From Alloalcanivorax profundimaris (GTDB lineage Bacteria > Pseudomonadota > Gammaproteobacteria > Pseudomonadales > Alcanivoracaceae), in contig NZ_JABJWH010000011.1 of assembly GCF_015265435.1 (NCBI RefSeq), positions 1 through 44,621 of the forward strand: a DNA stretch of 44,621 nt. Reading direction: 5' to 3'. Below the pieces are notes generated by a model, which worked only from the letters and a program-made list of their open reading frames with translations, ran no database searches and was not told the DNA's origin. The translations under genes and the position numbers were made by a program. Positions 26,545 through 34,447 of this stretch are shown piece by piece (positions within the stretch are counted from its first letter, which is position 1; every line of letters begins with the position of its first letter).

Positions 26545-27552
26545 TCAGAGGTGGCGGATCAGCTCGTCGGTGAACGCGTCGGTGGAGGCGTTGCCGCCCA
26601 GGTCCGGGGTCACCACCTTGCCTTCGCCGACCACATGGCGGATGGCGCCGCGCAGGCGCTCCGCCTTCTCGTTCATCTCCAGGTATTCGAGCATCATGCC
26701 GGCGCCCAGCATCAGCGCGGTGGGGTTGGCGACGCCCTTGCCGGCGATGTCTGGGGCGCTGCCGTGCACCGCCTCGAAGATGCCGCGATGCTCGCCCACG
26801 TTGGCGCCCGGCGCCAGGCCCAGGCCACCGGTCAGGCCGGCGCACAGATCCGAGAGGATGTCGCCGAACAGGTTGGTGGTGACCAGCACGTCGAAGCGGT
26901 GCGGGTTCATGGCCAGCTGCATGGCGCAGTTGTCGACGATCATTTCCTCGTGCTCGATGTCCGGGTATTCCTCGGCGATGCTGCGCGCCACGCTCAGGAA
27001 CAGGCCGGAGGTGGACTTCATGATGTTGGCCTTGTGCACCACGGTGACCTTGCGGCGGCCCAGGCGGCGGGCGGCTTCGTAGGCGAAGCGGATCAGGCGC
27101 TTGGATTCCTTGCGGGTGATCACGCTGCGCAGCTCGGCGCGTTCGCCGTCGTCGGTGACCATCTGGCCTTCGCCGGAATAGATGCCCTCGATGTTCTCGC
27201 GGATGGTGAGGATGTCCACGTTGTCGTAGCGCGAGCGCACGCCGGGGATGGACAGCGCCGGGCGCAGGTTGGCGAACAGATCGAAGTGCTTGCGCAGGGT
27301 CACGTTGACGGAGCGGAAGCCCTTGCCCACCGGGGTGGTGATCGGGCCCTTCAGGGCCACCGGGTTCTTCTCGATCATGTCCAGGGTTTCCTGGGGCACC
27401 AGGTCCTTGCCCTGATCCAGGGCGGTCTGCCCGGCGATGGCGCGGTCATAGGCGAAGTCACAATCCAGGGCGTCCAGCAGGCGCAGGGTGGCATCGATGA
27501 TATCCGGACCAATTCCGTCGCCGGGAATGACTGTTACGCGTGTTTCCGCCAT
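26545..27552 (-). CDS. NAD-dependent isocitrate dehydrogenase-like protein
   Basis: 335-aa member of the isocitrate/isopropylmalate dehydrogenase family. Visible motifs are VIPGDGIGPDI, ALKGPITTPVGKGFRSVNVT (substrate-binding Ser/Asn region), LRKHFDLFANLRP, ILTIRENIEGIYSGEG and DILSDLCAGLTGGLGLAPGAN with metal-binding aspartates. The combination points to an NAD-type isocitrate dehydrogenase of about 335 residues rather than LeuB or the 415-residue NADP enzyme. AAGGAG precedes the ATG at 27552. TCA-cycle role oxidising isocitrate to 2-oxoglutarate. A homoisocitrate or tartrate dehydrogenase activity is a less likely alternative. Confidence 0.85.
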   Translation of the reverse strand: MAETRVTVIPGDGIGPDIIDATLRLLDALDCDFAYDRAIAGQTALDQGKDLVPQETLDMIEKNPVALKGPITTPVGKGFRSVNVTLRKHFDLFANLRPALSIPGVRSRYDNVDILTIRENIEGIYSGEGQMVTDDGERAELRSVITRKESKRLIRFAYEAARRLGRRKVTVVHKANIMKSTSGLFLSVARSIAEEYPDIEHEEMIVDNCAMQLAMNPHRFDVLVTTNLFGDILSDLCAGLTGGLGLAPGANVGEHRGIFEAVHGSAPDIAGKGVANPTALMLGAGMMLEYLEMNEKAERLRGAIRHVVGEGKVVTPDLGGNASTDAFTDELIRHL

Positions 27553-27801
27553 GGATCTAACTCCTTTGATTATCGGGTGGGATAATGGGTGGGCCGGCAT
27601 GCCCCGTCGATACGACTTTCGCAGCGAGGGCGGGCCGGAGCCCGAATCTGGGATCGCCAGTGGGGCGCTAGTCTACCAGAACCGCGCCTTTTCGTCGGGG
27701 CCTTTGGCATTCAAAGTCCATGCCATGCGCCGTTTCGAGGTTTCCTTGGGGTGGCCCGGGCGTCATGATAGATCGGGTTTTTTGCAATCAGGGGACGGAC
27801 C

Positions 27802-28194
27802 ATGTGGTTATCGGTGGTCGCCATCGCCGTGGGCGCGGCGCTGGGCGCCAATCTGCGCTGGCTGCTCAGCCTGTGGTTGAACGCGCTGTTCCCGGCGGTG
27901 CCGCTGGGCACGCTCAGCGCCAACCTTCTGGGCGGCTGGCTGATCGGGCTGGCCCTGGGGGTGTTCGCCTGGCTGCCGCCGCTGACGCCGGAATGGCGGC
28001 TGCTGGTGGTGACCGGCTTTCTGGGCGCGCTCACCACCTTCTCGTCGTTTTCCGCGGAAATGTTCATCAACCTCCAGGCCGGGCGCTGGGGGCTGGCCCT
28101 GGGCGGCATCGCCGCCCATGTGGTCGGGTCGCTGTGCATGACCGGCCTGGGTTTGGGGATGGTGGCGCTGGCGCGCCAGTTGCTGACCCGCTAG
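27802..28194 (+). CDS. CrcB-type fluoride channel
   Basis: 130 aa, four hydrophobic segments. CrcB/Fluc hallmarks are [28 protein letters not shown] and [15 protein letters not shown] (the central Phe-containing motif of the dual-topology fluoride channel). It exports fluoride as a homodimer in the inner membrane. GGGGACGG precedes the ATG. A fluoride riboswitch was looked for in the 250 bp upstream and not convincingly found. Confidence 0.92.
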   Translation: MWLSVVAIAVGAALGANLRWLLSLWLNALFPAVPLGTLSANLLGGWLIGLALGVFAWLPPLTPEWRLLVVTGFLGALTTFSSFSAEMFINLQAGRWGLALGGIAAHVVGSLCMTGLGLGMVALARQLLTR

Positions 28195-28212
28195 CGCCGG
28201 GCGGCGGGCGCC

Positions 28213-29184
28213 TCAGGCGCGGACGGTTTCGGGGCGTTCCCCGCGCAGTTTGATCACGTCCGCCCGGGGCGGATTGCCGAACAGGCGGCTGTATTCGCGG
28301 CTGAAATGGGACGGGCTTTCGTAGCCCACCCGGAAGCTGGCGGTGGCCGCTTCCAGGCCCTCGGCGAGCATCAGCCGGCGCGCTTCGTGCAGGCGCAACT
28401 TCTTCTGGAACTGCAGCGGCGACATGCGCGTGACCTGTTTGAAGCTGTGGAACAGGGACGACTCGCTCATGTTGGCCAGGTCCGCCAGATCACGGATGCG
28501 CAACGGCTCGCTGAAACGGTCCTTGAGCACCGAGATCACCCGGGCGATGCGGTGCGCCTGGGTGTCCGCCACGGCGAACTTGCGCATGCGCGGGCCGATC
28601 TCGCCGATCAGGGCCCGGTAGATGATCTCGCGGCGGGCCAGGGGCGCCAGAATGCGCGCGTCCCGGGGGTTGTCCAGCAGCGCCACGAAGCGCAGCACCG
28701 CCTCCACCATGTCCTTCTCCGCCTGGGCCCGGCCCAGGCCACAACTGCAGGCGTTTTCCGGGTCCTCGGGGTCCCCCGGTTCCAGCAGTTCCTCGCCCAG
28801 CTCCAGCATCAGGTCGGTGACCTCCTGCGGGTCCACGTTCACCTTCACCCCCAGATAGGGATTTTCCGGGGTGGCGTCGGTGACCTTGCCGAGCACCGGC
28901 AGGTGCACCGAGGACACCAGGCAACTGAGCGGCCCATAGGCGATTTCCCGATCCCCCAGCCACACCGTCTTGGCGCCCTGGGCGATCAGGCAGAACGACG
29001 GGTCGTACACCGAGGAGCCCATGCAGCTGGTGGTGGAATTGGAGCGCACCAGCTCCAGGCCGGGGATCGCGGTGTCGTTGAGGCCTTCGTTGGGGGCCCA
29101 TTTCTGGATCTGGCACGCCAGAGTTTTCGCCAATCGGGCCAGGTCGTCGTCCAGTGGTTCGAGGATGGTTTGGTTGGCAATCAC
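28213..29184 (-). CDS. AraC family transcriptional regulator
   Basis: 323-aa regulator. The N-terminal AraC_N-type sensor domain (GLELVRSNSTTSCMGSSVYD through the ALLDNPRDARILAPLARREI helix) is followed by a C-terminal double HTH (RIRDLADLANMSESSLFHSF, then KQVTRMSPLQFQKKLRLHEA). The start is placed at GTG 29184 because GGAGG lies 8 nt upstream. Longer in-frame readings (to 29325) start within GC-rich intergenic sequence. It is divergent from the RND efflux adaptor and could control it. Confidence 0.88.
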   Translation of the reverse strand: MIANQTILEPLDDDLARLAKTLACQIQKWAPNEGLNDTAIPGLELVRSNSTTSCMGSSVYDPSFCLIAQGAKTVWLGDREIAYGPLSCLVSSVHLPVLGKVTDATPENPYLGVKVNVDPQEVTDLMLELGEELLEPGDPEDPENACSCGLGRAQAEKDMVEAVLRFVALLDNPRDARILAPLARREIIYRALIGEIGPRMRKFAVADTQAHRIARVISVLKDRFSEPLRIRDLADLANMSESSLFHSFKQVTRMSPLQFQKKLRLHEARRLMLAEGLEAATASFRVGYESPSHFSREYSRLFGNPPRADVIKLRGERPETVRA

Positions 29185-29493
29185 GAATCCGCCCTCCGGT
29201 TCGCGGGCAAGCCGCTGTTTTGTCGATGAGCGGCGAGTATACGCCCGCATTCCGGGGCCTGGATGACAAAACGCCAATCCCTGCAGGATCGGGCAAGCAC
29301 CCGGCAGAAACGGGCAATCCGGCAAGGATTATGCCCCGATCCGGCCCGTTTTGTCGCCGCCGCACCGGATCGGGGCGGCGTTTCTCAAACAGAATCAGGC
29401 AAGACCCGCGCAGGAATCGGATAACGTTCCCTTCCCCTTTCCCCCTAGATTGTTCCGCCCTACCCGAAGCGTTTTTAAAAAACGGAGCGACAC
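29185..29493. other. Divergent intergenic region with inverted repeats
   Basis: This 309-bp region between the AraC and RND adaptor genes holds no gene. It contains GACAAAACG and CGTTTTGTC about 80 bp apart as an inverted pair, plus GGATCGGGCA and CGGGCAATCCGG motifs that may be regulator sites. The 15-bp string GCAGGATCGGGCAAG (29283-29297) recurs exactly at 33067-33081. A 10-bp core also recurs at 36827. Confidence 0.5.
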
Positions 29494-30678
29494 ATGATGG
29501 AAAGCGTCAACGAGGGTCCCCTGGCCGGCATGGGGCTGTACTGGGGGCTGATCGCCGTGCTTATGGCGGCGCTGTTCCTGGCCGGCTGCGACGCCCGCGG
29601 CGAGGCGGAGGCCGGCGCCGCGCCGCCGGCCCCGGAGGTGGACGTGGCGCCGGTACTGGTGGAACCGGTGACCCTGTGGGAAACCTTCACCGGCCGGCTG
29701 GAAGCGCCGGAGACCGTGCAACTGCGCCCCCGGGTGAGCGGCTACATCGACGAGGTGGCCTTCGAGGAGGGCGAGCTGGTGGAAGCCGGGGACCTGCTGT
29801 TCCGCATTGATCCGCGCCCCTACGAGGCGCGGGCGCGGGCCGCCCGGGCCTCCCTGGCCCAGGCCCGCAGCCAGGCGCGCCTGGCCGGCGGCGAGGCGGA
29901 AAGGGCCCGCAAGCTGCTCGGCAGCCGTGCCATTTCCCGGGAAGAACACGACCAGCGTCAGGCGGCGCTGCTCAACGCCCGCGCCCTGGTGGACGAGGCC
30001 GAGGCGGCCCTGGCCAGCGCCGAACTGGATCTGGCCTACACCCGCGTTACCGCGCCGGTGGACGGCCGCATCGGCCGGGCCCGGGTCACCAAGGGCAACC
30101 TGGCCAGCGCCGACCAGACCCTGCTCGCCACCCTGGTGTCGGTGGATCCCCTGCATGTCTATTTCGACAGTAACGAGGCGGACGCCCTGGATGCCCAGCG
30201 TCTGCAACAGGCGGGAAAGGCGCCGCCGGTTCGCATCGGTCTGACCGGCGAACCGGGCTTTCCGCACCAGGGGCAACTGGACTTCGTGGACAACCGCCTG
30301 AACGCGGACACCGGCACCCTGCGCTACCGGGCGCTGCTGCCCAATCCGAATGGCATTTTTAAGCCGGGCCAGTTCGCCCGGGTGGAAATGCCGGTGACCC
30401 GCCTTGACCAGGCGGTGCTGATCAGCCGCAAGGCGGTGCTCGCCGACCAGGACCGGCGTTTCGTCTACGTGGTGGGCGAGGACAACACCGTGGCCCGCCG
30501 GCAGGTGAGCACCGGCCGCCAGGTGGAGGGACTGGTGGTGGTCCGCGACGGCCTGAATTCCGGTGACCGGGTGATCGTCAACGGTACCCAGAAGGTGTTC
30601 GGCGCCGGCATGCCGGTGGCGCCCCATCTGGTTTCCATGCGCGACGCCCCCGGCGGCGAGGTGGCCGCCCGGCCCTGA
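29494..30678 (+). CDS. RND efflux periplasmic adaptor lipoprotein (MexE/AcrA-like)
   Basis: 394-aa membrane fusion protein. The N-terminal hydrophobic segment ends in a lipobox (LFLAGC, Cys about residue 31). Then come the barrel-sandwich hybrid (LRPRVSGYIDEVAFEEGELV), an alpha-hairpin rich in Ala, the second half-lipoyl (LDLAYTRVTAPVDGRIGRAR) and the beta-barrel and membrane-proximal domains. The order resembles MexE-type adaptors. It would normally bridge an inner-membrane RND pump to an outer-membrane channel. Here the pump gene that follows is only a remnant, so the adaptor is orphaned in this locus. Confidence 0.92.
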   Translation: MMESVNEGPLAGMGLYWGLIAVLMAALFLAGCDARGEAEAGAAPPAPEVDVAPVLVEPVTLWETFTGRLEAPETVQLRPRVSGYIDEVAFEEGELVEAGDLLFRIDPRPYEARARAARASLAQARSQARLAGGEAERARKLLGSRAISREEHDQRQAALLNARALVDEAEAALASAELDLAYTRVTAPVDGRIGRARVTKGNLASADQTLLATLVSVDPLHVYFDSNEADALDAQRLQQAGKAPPVRIGLTGEPGFPHQGQLDFVDNRLNADTGTLRYRALLPNPNGIFKPGQFARVEMPVTRLDQAVLISRKAVLADQDRRFVYVVGEDNTVARRQVSTGRQVEGLVVVRDGLNSGDRVIVNGTQKVFGAGMPVAPHLVSMRDAPGGEVAARP

Positions 30679-30741
30679 CTTTTTAACTGGGAACGACGAA
30701 CCGCGGCGGCCTTCCGGGCCGCCGTTCAGGAGCCCTTTGTC

Positions 30742-31053
30742 ATGAATTTCTCCCGTTTCTTCGTGGACCGGCCGATTTTTGCCGCGGTGCTGTCCATTAT
30801 TATTTTCGCGGTGGGGGCGATCTCGATCCCCAACCTGCCGATCAGTGAGTACCCGGAGGTGGCGCCGCCCTCGGTGCTGGTGCGCACCGTCTATCCCGGC
30901 GCCAACCCCAAGGAAATCGCCGTGATGTGGCCACCGCAACGCGGCCCGATACTGGCGGCCATCTACATCACCGAAACCGACGCCACCCTGGAGCAACGCA
31001 ACGCCGCCATCGCCGACATCGGCCGCGCCCTGGCCGCCGCCGTGGCGCGCTAA
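30742..31053 (+). pseudogene. Chimeric remnant: RND pump N-terminus fused to class A beta-lactamase C-terminus
   Basis: 103-residue reading frame. Residues 1-60 are a normal RND pump start ([43 protein letters not shown]). Real pumps then continue with an ETVA-type segment and exceed 1000 residues. From residue about 59 the sequence ([19 protein letters not shown], then [14 protein letters not shown]) matches the C-terminal end of class A beta-lactamases of the TEM/CARB kind, including the RN-x-x-I-x-x-IG segment and normal termination. The junction lies near 30913-30921. The simplest explanation is one deletion removing the rest of the pump, probably the outer-membrane gene, and most of a beta-lactamase gene. 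Neither activity can be retained. Confidence 0.85.
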
Positions 31054-31135
31054 AAGCCAGCGGCATCTTGAGAAAATGGAGGAGGCCGGCTAGTTTTTAA
31101 CTCTGGGAATGGAATGCGGAAAAGGGGAGGGGAAC

Positions 31136-31723
31136 ATGGAAAACCCGTATCAAGCATCGGCGGTGCCCGTCACGAAAGAACCGAGTGCGGAAAGCAATGC
31201 CGACCTGGAGCTGGCGCCGCGCGGGCATCGTCTCGGCGCGGCCATACTGGACAGCATTTTCAGCGGGCTCTTCATCGTCGCGGTTCTTTTTGCCGCCGGT
31301 TTTGTTTCCGGGATATTCCTCGAAGACGCGGAAGCCTTCTGGCTGAATAACTTCGGTGCCGGGCCAAGCGGCCAGATGAGCTTGCTTGGTGGGGCCCTGC
31401 TGATGGCCGTGGCACTGTCGGGCTGGTTGCTGATCAACGGCTATTTTATCGTCCGCAATGGCCAGACGCTGGGTAAGCTGATTCTCAAGATCAAGATGGT
31501 TCGGGCCGACTCCGGTGCTTTGCCATCCCTGCCCCGGGTGGTCTTTCTGCGTTTTTTGCCGGTCAATCTGGTCGCGCTGATCCCGTTGGTTGGCAACCTT
31601 ATCCTGCTCGCCGATGCGCTGTTCATCTTCGGTGATGAGCGGCGCTGCCTGCACGATCGTATCGCCGGTACCCGTGTGGTGTTGGCGGTGCCGTCGGTGG
31701 CGGCCTCCCAGGTGGCGGCCTAG
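31136..31723 (+). CDS. RDD family membrane protein
   Basis: 195 aa. Hydrophilic N-terminus, then an RDD domain with RLGAAILDSIFSGLF (Arg/Asp of the first helix), two or three further membrane helices, GQTLGKLILKIKMVRADSG and the closing RRCLHDRIAGTRVV. GGGGAGG lies 5 nt before the ATG at 31136. The molecular role of RDD proteins is mostly unknown; some relate to transport or osmotic stress. It starts 82 bp after the RND/beta-lactamase remnant. Confidence 0.88.
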   Translation: MENPYQASAVPVTKEPSAESNADLELAPRGHRLGAAILDSIFSGLFIVAVLFAAGFVSGIFLEDAEAFWLNNFGAGPSGQMSLLGGALLMAVALSGWLLINGYFIVRNGQTLGKLILKIKMVRADSGALPSLPRVVFLRFLPVNLVALIPLVGNLILLADALFIFGDERRCLHDRIAGTRVVLAVPSVAASQVAA

Positions 31724-31730
31724 CCGGGAT

Positions 31731-32159
31731 TCAGTCGCGCAGGTTGTCGAGCATGCGGTTGCCGATTTCGATGAAGGTGTCCTGATCGCGCTTCGGGATA
31801 CCCTTCAGCAGCCGTGCCTTGACGTCGTCTTCCGCTTCCTGGATGCGGGCCATCAGGCCCGCGCCGGTCTCGCTGAGCGCCAGCAACTGGCTGCGGCGGT
31901 CCTCCGGGTTGGGGGTGCGGGTGACCAGGTCCATGGCCTCCAGCTCCTTGATGACGCGGGTGATCTGCGCCTTGTCGCGCCCGGTGACGGCGGCGATATG
32001 CTGGGCGGTGCAGTCCGGCTGGCGGTGGATCATCTGCAACAGACGCACGTGCATGCCGTTGATGGGCAGGTCGTAGTCGCGGATCGCGCGCTTGCTGCTG
32101 ACCTTGAACTGGAAGGCCAGCTGCCAGAGCACCTGGCGGATATCGGCTTGGTGTGGCAT
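31731..32159 (-). CDS. MarR family transcriptional regulator
   Basis: 142-aa winged-helix repressor. The recognition region is HIAAVTGRDKAQITRVIKEL, followed by the wing LVTRTPNPEDRRSQLLALS. The ATG at 32159 is used; a TTG 12 codons upstream would lie inside the operator palindrome. It is divergent from the siderophore-interacting protein gene with two palindromes between them, so it probably controls both genes. The inducing ligand is unknown. Confidence 0.9.
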   Translation of the reverse strand: MPHQADIRQVLWQLAFQFKVSSKRAIRDYDLPINGMHVRLLQMIHRQPDCTAQHIAAVTGRDKAQITRVIKELEAMDLVTRTPNPEDRRSQLLALSETGAGLMARIQEAEDDVKARLLKGIPKRDQDTFIEIGNRMLDNLRD

Positions 32160-32181
32160 GGATGTCGGGGTGTCGTATTTT

Positions 32182-32224
32182 GTTGACAAAGTCAACCAGT
32201 GAATTTATGGTTGATATTGTCCAC
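32182..32224. promoter_or_regulatory. Two MarR-type operators overlapping the SIP promoter
   Basis: A perfect palindrome GTTGAC-AAA-GTCAAC (32182-32196) and a close copy GTTGATATTGTCCAC (32210-32224; 12 of 15 positions the same) lie 28 bp apart. They overlap a good promoter for the reductase gene: TTGACA (32184-32189), a 16-nt spacer and TATGGT (32206-32211). Occupation by MarR would block transcription. Confidence 0.65.
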
Positions 32225-32271
32225 TAATTGCCGGGGCGCCACAAGCGCCCCCGTTTCCCATGAGGTGACCC

Positions 32272-33054
32272 ATGCCCCGACCCGCGCCCCGTATCCTGGA
32301 GGTGCTGCGCACCGAGAACCCGACCCCGAACATGAAGCGGGTGGTGCTCGGCGGCGGCGATCTGAGCGATTTCCCTGACGACCACGAAAGCGCCAACTTC
32401 AAGCTTTTGATTCCCCGACCCGGCCAGACCGGCATCGCCCTGCCGCCGTTCAACGACACCCCGGAAGAGCACAAGCCCTTCGTGCGCACCTACACCCTGC
32501 GCCATTTTGATCGCGCCCGCGGCGAGGTGATTGTCGACTTCATGATGCACGCGGACCACGGCCCCGCCTCCGGCTGGGCCGCCCGGGCCCGGCCCGGCGA
32601 CCGCATCGGCTTCGCCGGGCCGGGCAAGCCCAAGTTCGTGGATTTCGACGCTGACTGGTTCCTGTTCGCCGGCGACATGTCCGCGCTGCCGGCCATCGGC
32701 GCCAACATCGAGCGCCTGCCCGCCCACGCCCGTGGCTACGCGGTGCTCGACATCCTCGACCCCGCCGACCAGCAGCCGTTGCCGTTCCCGGACGGCATCC
32801 AGGTCACCTGGCGGGTCAATCCCTACCCGGAGCAGCCGGCGGTAGGCCTGGTGGACACGGTGCTGGCGCTGCCCTGGCTGGACGGCTCCCCGGCGGTCTG
32901 GGTGGCCGGGGAAAGCGGTGCGGTGCGCGCCCTGCGCCGCTACTTCACCCAGGAACGCCAGGTGGACCGCCGCCGCCTCTACGCCAGCGGCTACTGGCAA
33001 ATCGGCATGACCGAGGACCGCCACCAGCTCGAAAAGCGCAAGGATAAGGATTGA
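32272..33054 (+). CDS. Siderophore-interacting protein (NAD(P)H-dependent ferric-chelate reductase)
   Basis: 260-aa cytoplasmic flavoprotein. The N-terminal FAD-binding barrel has the RTYTLRHFD motif (the R-x-Y-T flavin site). A flavin/NAD module follows, and the C-terminal SIP domain ends VWVAGESGAVRALRRYF and SGYWQIGMTEDRHQ. The family (ViuB, YqjH) reduces ferric siderophores after uptake to release iron. It is divergently controlled by MarR rather than, visibly, Fur. It works in principle with the TonB receptor cassette 1.4 kb downstream. Confidence 0.9.
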   Translation: MPRPAPRILEVLRTENPTPNMKRVVLGGGDLSDFPDDHESANFKLLIPRPGQTGIALPPFNDTPEEHKPFVRTYTLRHFDRARGEVIVDFMMHADHGPASGWAARARPGDRIGFAGPGKPKFVDFDADWFLFAGDMSALPAIGANIERLPAHARGYAVLDILDPADQQPLPFPDGIQVTWRVNPYPEQPAVGLVDTVLALPWLDGSPAVWVAGESGAVRALRRYFTQERQVDRRRLYASGYWQIGMTEDRHQLEKRKDKD

Positions 33055-33173
33055 GGGAGACCGGCCGCAGGATCGGGCAAGAACCGCGCGCTAACCGGCT
33101 ACCGGGACGCGGCCCTGGCGGTGGATACTGAACGCCACGATACAGACATGTCGTGGTCCATTCTTACCCCCCA

Positions 33174-33201
33174 GGGCCAGCGGACGGCCCGCCCTTTTTT
33201 T
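33174..33201 (+). terminator. Rho-independent terminator
   Basis: A GGGCC/GGCCC stem (33174-33178, 33186-33190) with an AGCGGAC loop is followed by seven Ts (33195-33201). It follows the siderophore-interacting protein gene and precedes the convergent YchJ-like gene. A second hairpin (CCACGA/TCGTGG) lies just upstream at about 33136-33157. Confidence 0.6.
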
Positions 33202-33208
33202 GCGGTTC

Positions 33209-33652
33209 TCACGCCGCGCAGCACTTCTTGAATTTTTTGCCGCTGCCACAGGGGCAGGGCTCGTTGCGGCCCGGCTTCAGGTTGCTCACCGTGCTGTCGC
33301 CGTCCAGGTAAAACCAGTGGCCGTCCTCGCGCACGAAGCGGGAGGTCTCCTCCAGCACCGAAAAGCCCTTGCCGTTGCGCCGCAGGGCGCGGAAACGCAC
33401 CCGTCCACGGTCGCCGTCGGCGTCTCTGTCCAGCACCGTCAGTTCCAGCCAGTCGTCACCGTCGTCCAGCATCAGCCCGGTGGGGCGGGTGTGCGGGTGC
33501 CAGCTTTTGGCCACGTAGGTCGTATCGTTGCGCACGAAGGCACTGTAGCGCGAGCGCATCAGCGCCTCCGGCGTGGACGCCGGTTCACCGCGATGCAGCG
33601 GCGCGCAGCAGTCCTCGTAGGGCAGGTCGGATTGGCAAGGGCAGGTCGTCAT
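33209..33652 (-). CDS. YchJ-like protein with two SEC-C-type zinc motifs
   Basis: 147 aa. The N-terminus has a zinc-binding motif CPCQSDLPYEDCC, and the C-terminus ends in the SEC-C motif PCPCGSGKKFKKCCA. The core (ALMRSRYSAFV, then YVAKSWHPHTRP) matches the YchJ/UPF0225 family, an NTF2-like fold. Function is not established. It starts 8 bp after the flavin reductase stop on the same strand and may be cotranscribed. Confidence 0.88.
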   Translation of the reverse strand: MTTCPCQSDLPYEDCCAPLHRGEPASTPEALMRSRYSAFVRNDTTYVAKSWHPHTRPTGLMLDDGDDWLELTVLDRDADGDRGRVRFRALRRNGKGFSVLEETSRFVREDGHWFYLDGDSTVSNLKPGRNEPCPCGSGKKFKKCCAA

Positions 33653-33660
33653 GGCGGCGA

Positions 33661-34287
33661 TTATAGCGTTTTCGGGCGATACATCTGGAAGCGGGACGTC
33701 TCGTTGACGGTGAAATAATCCGCCGGGCCGCCGGCGCGCAGGATCGGTTCGGCGGCGGCGGTGTCGTAGACGCCCTCCTTGAGCAGGTGGCGGGCGATGT
33801 GCACGCCCACCACTTCACCCAGCACCAGCCAGGTGTCGGTCTCGGCGCCATCGGCACCGGTCAGGCGCAGCACCTGGCTGAGGCGGCATTCGAAGGACAC
33901 CGGGGTTTCCTTCACCCGGGGCACGCCGATGATCCGTGACGGTTCCGGGGTCAGCCCGCTCAGCTCGAACTCATTCACTTCCGGCGCCACCGCCGCGCAG
34001 CTCTGGTTCATGGCGTCCGCCAGGGGGCGGGTGGCCAGGTTCCAGCCGAATTCCCCGGTGGCCTGGATGTTCCGCACACTGTCCTTGTAGCCGATGCTGG
34101 CGAAGCCGACGATCGGCGGCCGGTAGTTAAAGGCGTTGAAGAAGCTGTAGGGCGCCAGATTGAGCACGCCGTCCGGGCTTTGTGAGGAAATCCAGCCGAT
34201 CGGGCGCGGCGCCACCAGGGCGTTGAAAGGGTCGTGGGGCAGGCCGTGGCCCTGCGCGGGCTGATAGAAATGAATGTCGTCGCTCAT
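33661..34287 (-). CDS. Flavin reductase family protein
   Basis: 208 aa, FMN-binding split-barrel fold. The opening FNALVAPRPIGWISSQSPDG and then NLAPYSFFNAFNYRPPIVGF match the flavin reductase-like family. GEVVGVHIARHLLKEGVYD lies in the second half. It could reduce FMN for a partner oxygenase or act as a small flavoprotein oxidoreductase. No flavin-dependent two-component oxygenase is next to it. The ribosome-binding site is weak. Confidence 0.85.
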   Translation of the reverse strand: MSDDIHFYQPAQGHGLPHDPFNALVAPRPIGWISSQSPDGVLNLAPYSFFNAFNYRPPIVGFASIGYKDSVRNIQATGEFGWNLATRPLADAMNQSCAAVAPEVNEFELSGLTPEPSRIIGVPRVKETPVSFECRLSQVLRLTGADGAETDTWLVLGEVVGVHIARHLLKEGVYDTAAAEPILRAGGPADYFTVNETSRFQMYRPKTL

Positions 34288-34329
34288 GGGGCAATGTTAC
34301 GGGCGGCGAGGTTCGTGCCACAAGCGGGG

Positions 34330-34390
34330 GATCGCGACTAAAGTCGCTCCTACGGTGTTCCGTACGGTAGGAGCGACTTTAGTCGCGATC
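34330..34390. repeat. Perfect REP palindrome (BIME-like)
   Basis: Two perfect reverse-complement arms of 24 bases (34330-34353 and 34367-34390; core GGAGCGACTTTAGTCGC) are separated by 13 nt. It sits between the divergent flavin reductase start and the TonB receptor 3' end. The same unit recurs singly at 40716-40739 and in degenerate form at 9813, 15410, 17422 and about 34425. Confidence 0.85.
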
Positions 34391-34447
34391 ATCCCCGCGG
34401 CCATTCATGAGACCGATCAGCCGGCACACGGCTTCAGTCGCGATACC

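Noticed and set aside
27553-27801. Fluoride riboswitch before crcB
   Set aside because: An AACCGC string and a GCGTCATGA string are present, but the conserved GATGG stretch and the pseudoknot arrangement could not be fitted. A covariance-model scan would settle it.
30742-31053. Independent small membrane protein gene
   Set aside because: Both halves resemble parts of much larger proteins, so a deletion remnant explains it better than a designed small protein.
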